A DNA stretch of 8,463 nucleotides from Candidatus Roizmanbacteria bacterium (GCA_027002315.1 JALWZV010000009.1:1-8463); one strand, 5' to 3'. Positions 1 to 6,767 are shown, numbered from the stretch's first letter. Numbers and translations: made by a program. Notes: generated by a model from the sequence alone, not told the origin.

Positions 1-1
1 T

Positions 2-478
2 CTAGGTATTGATTACAAATTGTTGATAGCTCAAATCATAAACTTTTTATTATTTTTATTTTTATATAAAAAGTTTATGTCGAAGCCGTTTTTAAAGTTT
101 TTGAAAGAAGAGAAATCAAAAGAAAAGAAGAAAGAAGAAACCTTAAAGGAACTTGCAGAAGAAAAGGAGAGAATGCAGGCTCAAAGATTAGAGTTTGAAA
201 AGGAACTTTTAACTTTGAGAGATAAAAAGATGAATGAGATTAAGAAGGAGGTTGAGCAGGTGAAAGAAGCTATGTTAAAAAAAGCACAGGAGCAAGTTTC
301 TGAGATGAAAACTAAAGCAAAGGAAGAGCTATTAGATGAAAAGGCAAAGATGGAGGCAGAGTTGCAGAAAAAAATGGCTCAAATGGTCTCTAATGTCATC
401 GAGTCAGGCTTAAGCGATTATCTCGATGAAGATGCTAAGAAGAAAGTAACGAGATATGCTTTAGGAAAGCTAAATTAA
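2..478 (+). CDS. atpF: F1Fo ATP synthase subunit b (partial, 5' end outside window)
   Basis: This is subunit b of the peripheral stalk, which anchors in the membrane and holds the F1 head still against rotation. The reading frame is open to the left edge. The codons before the first possible start (TTG at 20) read LGIDYK, which runs directly into LLIAQIINF, the usual N-terminal pattern of this subunit, so the true start is most likely a few codons upstream of the window. One membrane helix occupies about visible residues 7-22. A long charged Lys/Glu-rich helix, expected to form the b-b coiled coil, follows to about residue 125, then a short C-terminal segment that would meet delta. The visible 158 residues are close to a normal full length. 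The gene is followed 14 bp later by atpH. The family call is firm; the exact start cannot be seen. Confidence 0.93.
   Translation, partial: LGIDYKLLIAQIINFLLFLFLYKKFMSKPFLKFLKEEKSKEKKKEETLKELAEEKERMQAQRLEFEKELLTLRDKKMNEIKKEVEQVKEAMLKKAQEQVSEMKTKAKEELLDEKAKMEAELQKKMAQMVSNVIESGLSDYLDEDAKKKVTRYALGKLN
37..79 (+). repeat. Perfect 14-bp inverted repeat inside atpF
   Basis: The left arm CATAAACTTTTTAT (37-50) and right arm ATAAAAAGTTTATG (66-79) are exact reverse complements, separated by a 15-base T-rich loop. In the mRNA this would form a 14-bp hairpin within the codons for the membrane helix of subunit b and the following YKKFM. No T-tract follows, so it is not a standard terminator. The repeat is seen directly; any role in translation or in mRNA processing or stability is inference. 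Confidence 0.7.
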
Positions 479-492
479 GTTTAATTTAATTT

Positions 493-780
493 ATGAAAAT
501 AGATCCGAAAATAAAAGAGGATTTAAAAGATTACCTCAAAAAAAAGCTTGAGGAGGAAAATGAGATGGTGACAATAATATCGCCATATAAGCTTGAGAAA
601 GAGGAGATGGGTTTGATTTACAAAAAATTTCCTCAGTATAAAGATAAAAAAGTTAAAAATATAGTTAAACCAGAAATTTTGGGAGGAATCATAATCAAAC
701 AAGGAACTAAGATTATTGATCTATCCCTTAAACATAAGTTACAAAGTTTAAGAAAAATACTTTATGGGAATAATAGATAG
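493..780 (+). CDS. atpH: F1Fo ATP synthase subunit delta, C-terminal domain only
   Basis: Delta links the b stalk to the top of the F1 head. This protein has 95 residues, against about 175-180 for usual bacterial delta (family knowledge). It starts with a charged helix (about 1-24). The rest matches the delta C-terminal domain: VTIISPYKL at 26-34, a PEILGG turn at 60-65 and IIDLS at about 74-78, corresponding to the family's GG and DGS signatures. The N-terminal six-helix domain, which normally grips the alpha N-termini, is absent. It cannot be hidden upstream because atpF ends only 14 bp before this ATG. The gene overlaps atpA by 17 bp, suggesting coupled translation. No Shine-Dalgarno is visible. 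Position and C-terminal motifs make the identity quite sure; whether the short form does the whole delta job is open. Confidence 0.88.
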   Translation: MKIDPKIKEDLKDYLKKKLEEENEMVTIISPYKLEKEEMGLIYKKFPQYKDKKVKNIVKPEILGGIIIKQGTKIIDLSLKHKLQSLRKILYGNNR

Positions 781-2293
781 TTATATAAAAGATGTAGAAA
801 AGGAGTTAAAATCCAGTAAATCTCGAAAAGTTGAGGAGGAGGTAGGTGAGGTAGTTGAGGTAAAAGATGGTGTATCTATTTTAACGGGATTAAACAATGT
901 AACTTATGGTGAGATAGTAGAGTTTGAGTCTGGAGAAAAAGGATTTGTTATTGATTTAAATGAGGATTCTGTTGGCGTTGTTATTTTGGGTGACTTTTTA
1001 AAGGTTAAGGCGGGCGAGATGGTGAAAGCGTCAGGAAGGCAGGTAAGTGTTCCTGTTACCAATGAGATTTTAGGTAGGATTATTGATGGATTAGGAAGAC
1101 CTATTGATGGAGGTGATAAGATAAAGACTGATAAATATTATCCAGTAGAAAAGATAGCTCCAGGAATTGTTTACAGAAAACCAGTGAGCGTTCCATTACA
1201 AACAGGAATTAAGGCTATTGATGCTTTGGTTCCTATAGGAAGAGGTCAAAGAGAGCTTATTATTGGAGATAGAGGAACGGGTAAAAGTACTGTGGTTATA
1301 GATACCATACTGAATCAGAAGGGCAAGGATGTGATTTGTATTTACTGTGCGATTGGACAAAAAGAATCTAATGTTGCTCAGGTTGTTGATGTCTTCAAAA
1401 AACATAAAGCAATGGATTATACTGTGGTTGTTGCAGCAACAGCATCTGACCCTGTATCTTTGCAATACATAGCTCCGTATGCAGCAACGGCTATTGGAGA
1501 GTACTTTATGGATCAAGGAAAAGACGTTTTGGTAGTTTATGATGATCTTACAAAACATGCATGGGCTTATAGACAAATGTCTCTTATATTAAGACGTCCA
1601 GCTGGTCGTGAAGCTTATCCAGGAGATGTTTTTTACCTACACTCAAGATTATTAGAAAGAGCCTGTAGATTAGATGAGAAATATGGTGGAGGATCATTAA
1701 CAGCTTTACCGATAATTGAGACACTAGAGGGAGATGTCTCATCTTACATTCCAACAAATGTTATTTCCATAACTGATGGACAGATTTATCTAGACTTGGA
1801 TTTATTTAACAATGGAATAAGGCCCGCTATAAATGTAGGAACATCTGTTTCTCGTGTTGGTAGTGCTGCGCAGGCAAAAGCAATGAAACAAGTAGCCTCA
1901 AAATTAAAATTAGATCTTGCACAATATAGAGAGATGGCAGCATTTTCTCAGTTTGAATCAGAGCTAGACGAGGATACCAAAAAGTTAATCAATAGAGGAG
2001 CAAAGGTTACTCAGGTTTTAAAACAAAAGAAACATGTTCCTTATGATTTGGCCACAGAGGTTGCTGTTATTTGGGCTGCTATTAAGGGGTATCTGGATGA
2101 AGTTCCTGTAGATAGAGTTGAGGAATTTGAGACAAGTTTGATAGAGGATTTGTCTTTGAGAGGAAAGTCTTTATTAGCGAGCATAAACAAAAAGAAGAAG
2201 ATTGATGAAGAGGATGAGAAAATGTTGAAAAAGTACGTTAAAGAAAATGTGGAAAAGATGGAATTAGAAAGTGATAAAAATCATAAATCATGA
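764..2293 (+). CDS. atpA: F1Fo ATP synthase subunit alpha
   Basis: Alpha is the regulatory, noncatalytic nucleotide-binding subunit of the F1 hexamer and supplies the arginine finger to the catalytic sites on beta. The 509 residues are a normal length. The order is an N-terminal helix (about 1-20), a beta-barrel (about 25-95), the nucleotide-binding domain with Walker A GDRGTGKS at 168-175, the strand VLVVYDDLTK with its Walker B aspartate, the stretch RRPAGREAYPGDVFYLHSRL, and SVSRVG with the arginine finger at R364. A helical C-terminal domain and a charged tail follow. The usual family P-loop is GDRQTGKT, so Gln is replaced by Gly and the last Thr by Ser. The ATG at 764 lies inside atpH, and the stop overlaps the atpG start as ATGA. 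The family call is certain. Confidence 0.98.
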   Translation: MGIIDSYIKDVEKELKSSKSRKVEEEVGEVVEVKDGVSILTGLNNVTYGEIVEFESGEKGFVIDLNEDSVGVVILGDFLKVKAGEMVKASGRQVSVPVTNEILGRIIDGLGRPIDGGDKIKTDKYYPVEKIAPGIVYRKPVSVPLQTGIKAIDALVPIGRGQRELIIGDRGTGKSTVVIDTILNQKGKDVICIYCAIGQKESNVAQVVDVFKKHKAMDYTVVVAATASDPVSLQYIAPYAATAIGEYFMDQGKDVLVVYDDLTKHAWAYRQMSLILRRPAGREAYPGDVFYLHSRLLERACRLDEKYGGGSLTALPIIETLEGDVSSYIPTNVISITDGQIYLDLDLFNNGIRPAINVGTSVSRVGSAAQAKAMKQVASKLKLDLAQYREMAAFSQFESELDEDTKKLINRGAKVTQVLKQKKHVPYDLATEVAVIWAAIKGYLDEVPVDRVEEFETSLIEDLSLRGKSLLASINKKKKIDEEDEKMLKKYVKENVEKMELESDKNHKS

Positions 2294-3141
2294 ACTTAAG
2301 ACAAATCAGAAAGAAAATAAAATCTGTAAAAAATGTGGGTAAAATAACTCGAGCGATGCAGTTGGTTTCTTCTGTCAAGATGAAAAAATCTCAAAGTTTA
2401 GCTTTAGAAGGAAGGTTATACAGAGACAAATTGACAAATATTGTAAGAAAGATATCCCAAAAAATAGATATTTCATACTCTCCGTTACTTCAGAAAAATG
2501 AGTCCAAAAAAAAGTTGATTATTTTGATATCTTCTAACAAAGGTTTATGTGGGTCATTTAATATTAACTTATTTAAGTTTTTAGACAGTTTTGCTAATTA
2601 CAAAGAGACAGATTTTGTTACTGTTGGCAAAAAGGGAGCAGAGTTGGTTGTTAGAGAAAAGGCAAAAATAGTAGAAGATTTTTCTATTAAGAACCCTTCC
2701 TCTGTTGCTCAAATAATTTTTGACTCTGTTGTAGATAAATTTTTAAAGGGTGAGTATGGAGAGGTGTTGTTAGTTTACAATAAGTTTATCTCAACGTTAA
2801 AACACGTTCCGATAAAATTTGTTTTGTTACCGTTGGCTTGGGATAATGATGAAGAAGATAAAATTGTTGTTTCAGAGGAATACTTAATAGAGCCGTCACC
2901 AAAACAAGTAGTGGACTCATTATTAAATAACTTTTTGGAGGAGACAATAAGAGCTGCTATTTTAGATAGTGAGGCAGCGGAGCACTCGGCTCGTATGATG
3001 GCAATGAAAAATGCAACCGATAATGCTAATGAGTTAGCTTATCAATTAAATCTGGTGCATAACAGAATAAGACAGGAAAAGATAACCAGCGAGTTATTAG
3101 ATATGATTACCGCTAAGGAATCAGTTGACGCAGCTAATTAA
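2290..3141 (+). CDS. atpG: F1Fo ATP synthase subunit gamma
   Basis: Gamma is the central rotating shaft that couples the c-ring to the alpha-beta hexamer. The 283 residues are close to the family norm. The N-terminal helix carries the conserved pattern RQIRKKIKSVKNVGKITRAM followed by VSSVKM. The middle is an alpha/beta domain with SNKGLCGSFN near residue 82. The C-terminal helix contains EHSARMMAMKNATDNA and ends with ITSELLDMI, the gamma C-terminal signature in slightly diverged form. The start overlaps the atpA stop by 4 bp (ATGA), the classic arrangement for translational coupling. Both terminal helices that form the shaft are intact, so the subunit should be functional. No Shine-Dalgarno is seen before the ATG. 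Confidence 0.97.
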   Translation: MNLRQIRKKIKSVKNVGKITRAMQLVSSVKMKKSQSLALEGRLYRDKLTNIVRKISQKIDISYSPLLQKNESKKKLIILISSNKGLCGSFNINLFKFLDSFANYKETDFVTVGKKGAELVVREKAKIVEDFSIKNPSSVAQIIFDSVVDKFLKGEYGEVLLVYNKFISTLKHVPIKFVLLPLAWDNDEEDKIVVSEEYLIEPSPKQVVDSLLNNFLEETIRAAILDSEAAEHSARMMAMKNATDNANELAYQLNLVHNRIRQEKITSELLDMITAKESVDAAN

Positions 3142-3167
3142 TATTATAAATTTTCAAAAAAGTTAAT

Positions 3168-4538
3168 ATGGTAGAGGGAAAAATTTTAACAATTCGAGGT
3201 GTTGTTGTGGACATGGAATTTCCTAAGAGTTCTACTCCTAGGATTTATGACGCTATTATTTACAAAGATAAAAAAGGTTCCGTTAAGTTATTTGAGGTTG
3301 AGGCCGTTTTAGGAGAAGGTAGGGTTAGAACTGTGGCGATGGGAGACACTTTTGGGTTAAAAAGAGGGTTAAGAGTTGTTTCAACAGGAAAACCAATAAG
3401 CGTTCCTGTAGGGGAGAAAAATTTAGGAAGAATTTTTGATGTTTTAGGTAACACTGTTGATGAACAAGGACCTGTGGACTCAAAAGACATGGACTCTATT
3501 CATAAAGAGCCACCGGCTTTAACTGAACAATCGACTAAATCAGAGATATTTGAGACGGGTATTAAGGTTATTGACCTAATTGCTCCTTTCATCAAAGGAG
3601 GAAAAACAGCAATTTTTGGTGGTGCTGGAGTAGGAAAAACCGTACTTATTCAGGAATTAATACACAATGTAGGTAAAGTTCATCACGGTGTCTCTGTTTT
3701 TACAGGTGTAGGAGAAAGAACAAGAGAAGGTAATGATTTATGGAGAGAGATGAAAGAGTCGAAGGTTCTAAACAAGACTGTCTTGGTCTTTGGTCAGATG
3801 AATGAACCACCTGGCAACAGGCTTAGAGTTGGTTTAACAGGTGTAACGATGGCAGAGTATTTTAGAGACAAGAAAAATATGGACGTTCTTTTGTTTATAG
3901 ATAATATTTTTAGGTTCGCTCAAGCTGGATCAGAGGTCTCAGCATTGTTGGGAAGAATTCCTTCAGCTGTGGGATATCAGCCAACTTTATCATCAGAGAT
4001 GGCAGCTTTACAAGAAAGAATAACATCGACAAAAAGAGGTTCAATTACATCGATGCAGGCTGTTTACGTTCCTGCGGATGATTATACGGATCCGGCTCCA
4101 GTTGTAACATTTGCTCATTTAGATTCTGCTATTTCACTGGAAAGATCTTTAGCAGAGCAAGGACTATATCCTGCAATTGATCCTTTAGTCTCAACTTCAA
4201 GAGCTTTAGATCCTGATATTGTAGGAGAAGAGCATTATAATGTTACCAAAAGAGTTTTAAAGACATTACAAAGATATAAAGATCTACAGGACATTATTGC
4301 CATTTTAGGAATGGAGGAACTTTCAGAGGAGGATAAATTAACAGTTTCGAGAGCAAGAAAGATACAAAGGTTCTTAACCCAACCGATGTTTGTAGCTGAA
4401 GCATTTACAGGAAGATCTGGAAAATATGTAAAGATAGAAGATACTGTTGAAGGATTCAAGCAAATATTAGACGGAAAGTATGATAATAAACCAGAGAATG
4501 CTTTTTACATGATTGGTTCTATTACTGAGGTTAAGTAA
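3168..4538 (+). CDS. atpD: F1Fo ATP synthase subunit beta (catalytic)
   Basis: Beta contains the three catalytic sites where ATP is made or hydrolysed. The 456 residues are a normal length. A beta-barrel (about 1-75) precedes the nucleotide-binding domain with Walker A GGAGVGKT at 151-158, GERTREGND at 182-190 including the catalytic glutamate E183, and LLFIDNIFRF with the Walker B aspartate. The C-terminal helical domain carries EELSEED at 383-389, the lever that contacts gamma and epsilon; only the first residue differs from the common DELSEED. All catalytic motifs are intact. A 26-bp AT-rich gap separates the gene from atpG, and no Shine-Dalgarno is present before the ATG. In a fermentative small-genome cell the enzyme may run as a proton-pumping ATPase, but that is inference. 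Confidence 0.98.
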   Translation: MVEGKILTIRGVVVDMEFPKSSTPRIYDAIIYKDKKGSVKLFEVEAVLGEGRVRTVAMGDTFGLKRGLRVVSTGKPISVPVGEKNLGRIFDVLGNTVDEQGPVDSKDMDSIHKEPPALTEQSTKSEIFETGIKVIDLIAPFIKGGKTAIFGGAGVGKTVLIQELIHNVGKVHHGVSVFTGVGERTREGNDLWREMKESKVLNKTVLVFGQMNEPPGNRLRVGLTGVTMAEYFRDKKNMDVLLFIDNIFRFAQAGSEVSALLGRIPSAVGYQPTLSSEMAALQERITSTKRGSITSMQAVYVPADDYTDPAPVVTFAHLDSAISLERSLAEQGLYPAIDPLVSTSRALDPDIVGEEHYNVTKRVLKTLQRYKDLQDIIAILGMEELSEEDKLTVSRARKIQRFLTQPMFVAEAFTGRSGKYVKIEDTVEGFKQILDGKYDNKPENAFYMIGSITEVK

Positions 4539-4552
4539 GTATTAGCATAAAG

Positions 4553-4969
4553 ATGGATTTATTAAAGGTTTACATTATTACACCAAGAAAAAAAGTTTGG
4601 GATGGTGAGGTCAGGTCTATAACTTTACCTGCAGAGGATGGAGAGATCACAATATTACCAAATCATGTTTCTTTGTTCTCAACTCTTAAAGAAGGAATAG
4701 TAAAGCTCTCTCTTAAGTCTGGAGATGATTATTATGCGATAGGAGGAGGGTATGTTGAGACAGATGGAAAAGAGGTTAGTGTTTTGGTTTCAAGAGCATA
4801 TGGAGAAGATGATGTGACGGAGCAGATGATTAGAGAATCAGAAAAGAGAGCAGAAAAAATTTTGAGAGAGACAAAAGACAAAGGAGAGAGAGTAAAAGCA
4901 TACTCACTTTTGAGAAAGTCTTCCATAGACAAGAGATTGCTTAAAAAAAGAAGACATCGCAGGTCTTAA
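4553..4969 (+). CDS. atpC: F1Fo ATP synthase subunit epsilon
   Basis: Epsilon sits at the foot of the gamma shaft, contacts the c-ring and in many bacteria inhibits ATP hydrolysis through its C-terminal helices. The 138 residues fit the family. The N-terminal beta-sandwich (about 1-85) shows VYIITPRKKVWDGEVRSITL, the conserved LPAEDGEITILPNH and the AIGGGYVE turn. Two charged helices (about 88-138) follow, so the regulatory arm is present. The very C-terminus is strongly basic (KKRRHRRS). The gene begins 14 bp after atpD and closes the operon; its stop lies 7 bp from the stop of the convergent regulator gene. The end of the coding region doubles as part of a possible terminator. Confidence 0.96.
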   Translation: MDLLKVYIITPRKKVWDGEVRSITLPAEDGEITILPNHVSLFSTLKEGIVKLSLKSGDDYYAIGGGYVETDGKEVSVLVSRAYGEDDVTEQMIRESEKRAEKILRETKDKGERVKAYSLLRKSSIDKRLLKKRRHRRS

Positions 4970-4990
4970 GAAATACTTATTTTCTTTTTG
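4943..4990. terminator. Possible bidirectional terminator between atpC and the regulator
   Basis: A 5-bp stem AAGAC (4951-4955) / GTCTT (4963-4967) with a 7-base loop lies at the 3' end of atpC. For the minus-strand transcript it is followed almost directly by seven T residues (complement of 4943-4949), which looks like a weak intrinsic terminator for the regulator. For the plus-strand transcript the T-rich run (4980-4989, TTTTCTTTTT) starts about 12 bases after the stem, with a small TAAG/CTTA stem (4967-4979) in between. The stems are short, so this is tentative, but the convergent gene ends make a terminator expected here. Confidence 0.35.
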
Positions 4991-5762
4991 CCATATTCCA
5001 TAAGACCTTAAATATCTGTTTTTGTGTTTTTGCTATTTCTGAGTTTTTAATCTCTATACCAAACAATTCTCCTTTGTAAAAATAATGGAAAGCAAATATA
5101 TCATTATAAATATAAGTGTCGTGGTGTATTTCAACCAATGATTTGGGTATGAATCGACGTTCAAAAAAAAGACGATAGTCTTTTACTTGAGTATAGTTAA
5201 AATCCATGTTTTGGATATCTTTAGGTCTATTTTGAATCTCTTGTGAAAGGATTTTTCTCTTGACAACTTCTTGTCTGAATTTTTCGGCAAATTTTGCACC
5301 CACGCTTTTGTTTAATGTCAAATATCCATAACCAAAGATTCCATCCTTAGCTCTCAAAGTATTCCAAAGTAACTGTCTTGAGCCTTCTATACCTTTGTAA
5401 TACAAAACTTGAGTATTACTTGAGCGCTGGGTTTGAGCTTTTTTTAGATCTTTAATAAGTAAAGAAGCGGTATGTTTTTGTTGATTAAGTTTCTCTTCTT
5501 TTTCAAGCAACAACCTTTTTAAATTATCAGGGGAGGTTGTTCTAAACTTCATCTTGTACTGATCCATCTCTTGTATAACTAATCCCTTCCTTTCTAATTT
5601 ATCTACTATTCTGTAAGCAGTAGTTCTGTTAATGGAGCTTAATCTCGATATCTCTAATAGAGTTAAAGATTGTTTGTTTATTAGAGTGTAATATACAGTT
5701 GCTTCTTTCAGATTTAAGCCTAACTTAACAAGTTTTTCTATTGTTTCGTTGTTGTTCATCAT
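4977..5762 (-). CDS. TrmB-like transcriptional regulator
   Basis: This is a DNA-binding regulator with an N-terminal winged helix-turn-helix of TrmB type (about residues 5-70 from the first ATG): LVKLGLNLKEATVYYTLI, then the recognition-helix region SINRTTAYRIVDKLERKGLV. A short coiled linker (about 85-110) follows, then a C-terminal effector-type domain starting at QVLYYKGIEGSRQLLW, the usual 'Y-x-G-x-E-G' entry of this family. TrmB proteins commonly sense sugars or other small metabolites; the ligand here is unknown. An in-frame TTG lies at 5774, but the -10 box occupies 5774-5779, so translation most likely begins at the ATG at 5762 or 5759, with almost no leader. The gene is divergent from the dehydrogenase-like gene, and a palindrome lies over its own promoter, which suggests autoregulation and control of that neighbour. 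Confidence 0.85.
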   Translation of the reverse strand: MMNNNETIEKLVKLGLNLKEATVYYTLINKQSLTLLEISRLSSINRTTAYRIVDKLERKGLVIQEMDQYKMKFRTTSPDNLKRLLLEKEEKLNQQKHTASLLIKDLKKAQTQRSSNTQVLYYKGIEGSRQLLWNTLRAKDGIFGYGYLTLNKSVGAKFAEKFRQEVVKRKILSQEIQNRPKDIQNMDFNYTQVKDYRLFFERRFIPKSLVEIHHDTYIYNDIFAFHYFYKGELFGIEIKNSEIAKTQKQIFKVLWNMAKRK

Positions 5763-5774
5763 AGTGAACAACAA
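5749..5774. promoter_or_regulatory. Palindromic operator candidate for the TrmB-like regulator
   Basis: TTGTTGTTCA (5749-5758) and TGAACAACAA (5765-5774) are perfect 10-bp inverted repeats with a 6-base spacer. Centre-to-centre spacing of the arms is 16 bp, suitable for a dimeric helix-turn-helix protein. The site covers both ATG candidates of the regulator, its expected transcription start and the first base of its -10 box, and ends one base before the -35 candidate of the divergent gene. The symmetry is seen directly; which protein binds is inference. Confidence 0.65.
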
Positions 5775-5802
5775 TTATACAATAAATAATCTTGGATGTA
5801 AA
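5774..5802 (-). promoter_or_regulatory. Promoter of the TrmB-like regulator
   Basis: Read on the minus strand, TTTACA (5802-5797), a 17-bp spacer and a perfect TATAAT (5779-5774) form a near-consensus sigma-70-type promoter. Transcription should start near 5767, only about 5 bases before the first ATG at 5762, so the message is leaderless or nearly so. The -10 overlaps the palindrome by one base, and both boxes overlap boxes of the opposing promoter. Confidence 0.65.
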
Positions 5803-5804
5803 AT
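5776..5804 (+). promoter_or_regulatory. Promoter candidate of the dehydrogenase-like gene
   Basis: TATACA (5776-5781), a 17-bp spacer and TAAAAT (5799-5804) give a weaker sigma-70-type match (4 of 6 and 5 of 6). The expected start falls at about 5811, exactly the A of the ATG, which would make a leaderless message. An alternative -10 is TACAAT (5778-5783), but its -35 match is poor. The weaker boxes suggest it may lose to the opposing promoter unless that one is blocked. Confidence 0.4.
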
Positions 5805-5810
5805 AGCGAT

Positions 5811-6767
5811 ATGAAGATAATTGTTTTAACAATCAATCTAAATCTTTATTTTCCTGAAAGAGTGAGGCAAGAATTGTCCCAAAAACATGATGCGGTTTTT
5901 ATTGGAAATAAAACACCTTTATCTAAGATCAAGGAGCTTTATGACGATGAGGAAAAAGTAGTTGCAATTGATCCTGATTTTTGTGATTGGCAGTTGGACA
6001 AATCGACAATTACTCGATTTAAAAACGTCAAGGCTATTTGTCTTCAGTCCACATCTTATTCTTGGATTGACTTACAAGAAGCGAAGAAGCAGAACATTAT
6101 TATCACTAATATTCGCAATTGGTCCACTAACTCTGTTGCAGAAAAGGCAGTAACTATGGCCTTAAATTTAGCTAGAAAAACACCTTTACTTCTTAAAAGA
6201 AAAGGAAGGATTGATTTTAGACAGTTGCAAGATCTTATGGGGATGGAGATAAAGGGGGAAACTGTCGGTATTATAGGGCTTGGACATATAGGAAAACGAA
6301 TAGCTGAGATAATGTCAGGTCTTGGGGCGAAAGTTGTTTATTGGTCAAGAAGTTCTCGAGACAAAAGGTTTGTTTTCACTAAGATTGATCGTTTATTTAA
6401 AGAGTCAGATTTTGTTTTTCCTACAGTAATTCAAAACTCAAAGACGAAAGGCTTAATTACTAATAACCTTATTAGAGAGATGAAAAAAACAAGTGTCTTT
6501 ATCTCCATAATGCCGATATTTTCATCTCGTTATAAAGTATACAATCATAAGTTTGTATTGGATTTAGTCTCTAAGAAAAAAATATTTGGTTATGGTTTTG
6601 AACACAACGACAGCACAATTTTTGATTACAAAGGTAATGTTTGGGTTACGCCTGAGCTTGCTTGGTACACAAAAGAGAGCTTACAAAGAAATTCGGCTCA
6701 ATGGGTTGATGTGATTTTAAAGGCGGCACAGGAAAAATATATAAACTCTGTTAAACCTCTTCCTTGA
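5811..6767 (+). CDS. D-2-hydroxyacid dehydrogenase-fold protein with altered catalytic residues
   Basis: The 318-residue protein has the two-domain fold of D-isomer-specific 2-hydroxyacid dehydrogenases, which reduce 2-oxoacids with NAD(P)H. Visible are NWSTNSVAEKAVTMALNLAR (the helix entering the nucleotide domain) and GLGHIG at 156-161, the dinucleotide-binding loop. After the second strand the protein has YWSRSS rather than an acidic residue, which favours NADPH over NADH (inference). The catalytic set Arg-Glu-His looks lost: the Arg position of the usual 'N-x-A-R-G' segment aligns with P235 in FISIMP, the usual 'DVFEPEP' segment reads GFEHND at 262-267, and the 'TPH' His is E282 in VTPELAW. 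It may be a cofactor-binding sensor or use a different chemistry. It is divergent from the TrmB-like regulator and probably controlled by it. No Shine-Dalgarno precedes the ATG. Confidence 0.8.
   Translation: MKIIVLTINLNLYFPERVRQELSQKHDAVFIGNKTPLSKIKELYDDEEKVVAIDPDFCDWQLDKSTITRFKNVKAICLQSTSYSWIDLQEAKKQNIIITNIRNWSTNSVAEKAVTMALNLARKTPLLLKRKGRIDFRQLQDLMGMEIKGETVGIIGLGHIGKRIAEIMSGLGAKVVYWSRSSRDKRFVFTKIDRLFKESDFVFPTVIQNSKTKGLITNNLIREMKKTSVFISIMPIFSSRYKVYNHKFVLDLVSKKKIFGYGFEHNDSTIFDYKGNVWVTPELAWYTKESLQRNSAQWVDVILKAAQEKYINSVKPLP

Noticed and set aside
471..488. AT-only inverted repeat TAAATTAA / TTAATTTA at the atpF-atpH junction
   Set aside because: Only A-T pairs with a 2-base spacer (about 6 usable pairs); expected often in such AT-rich DNA.
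1196..1576. Long minus-strand open frame opposite atpA (126 codons)
   Set aside because: Cys/Asn-rich translation with no recognisable family, fully opposite a certain gene. The same holds for the antisense frames in atpD and atpC and for the alternative frame at 5962-6153.
4961..5008. Inverted repeat AGGTCTTA / TAAGACCT across the atpC-regulator junction
   Set aside because: Only 8 bp with a 32-base separation and it competes with the tighter 5-bp stem; probably chance.
5763..5774. TTG codons as an upstream start for the regulator
   Set aside because: They lie within or next to the -10 box and before the expected transcription start, so they would not be in the mRNA.
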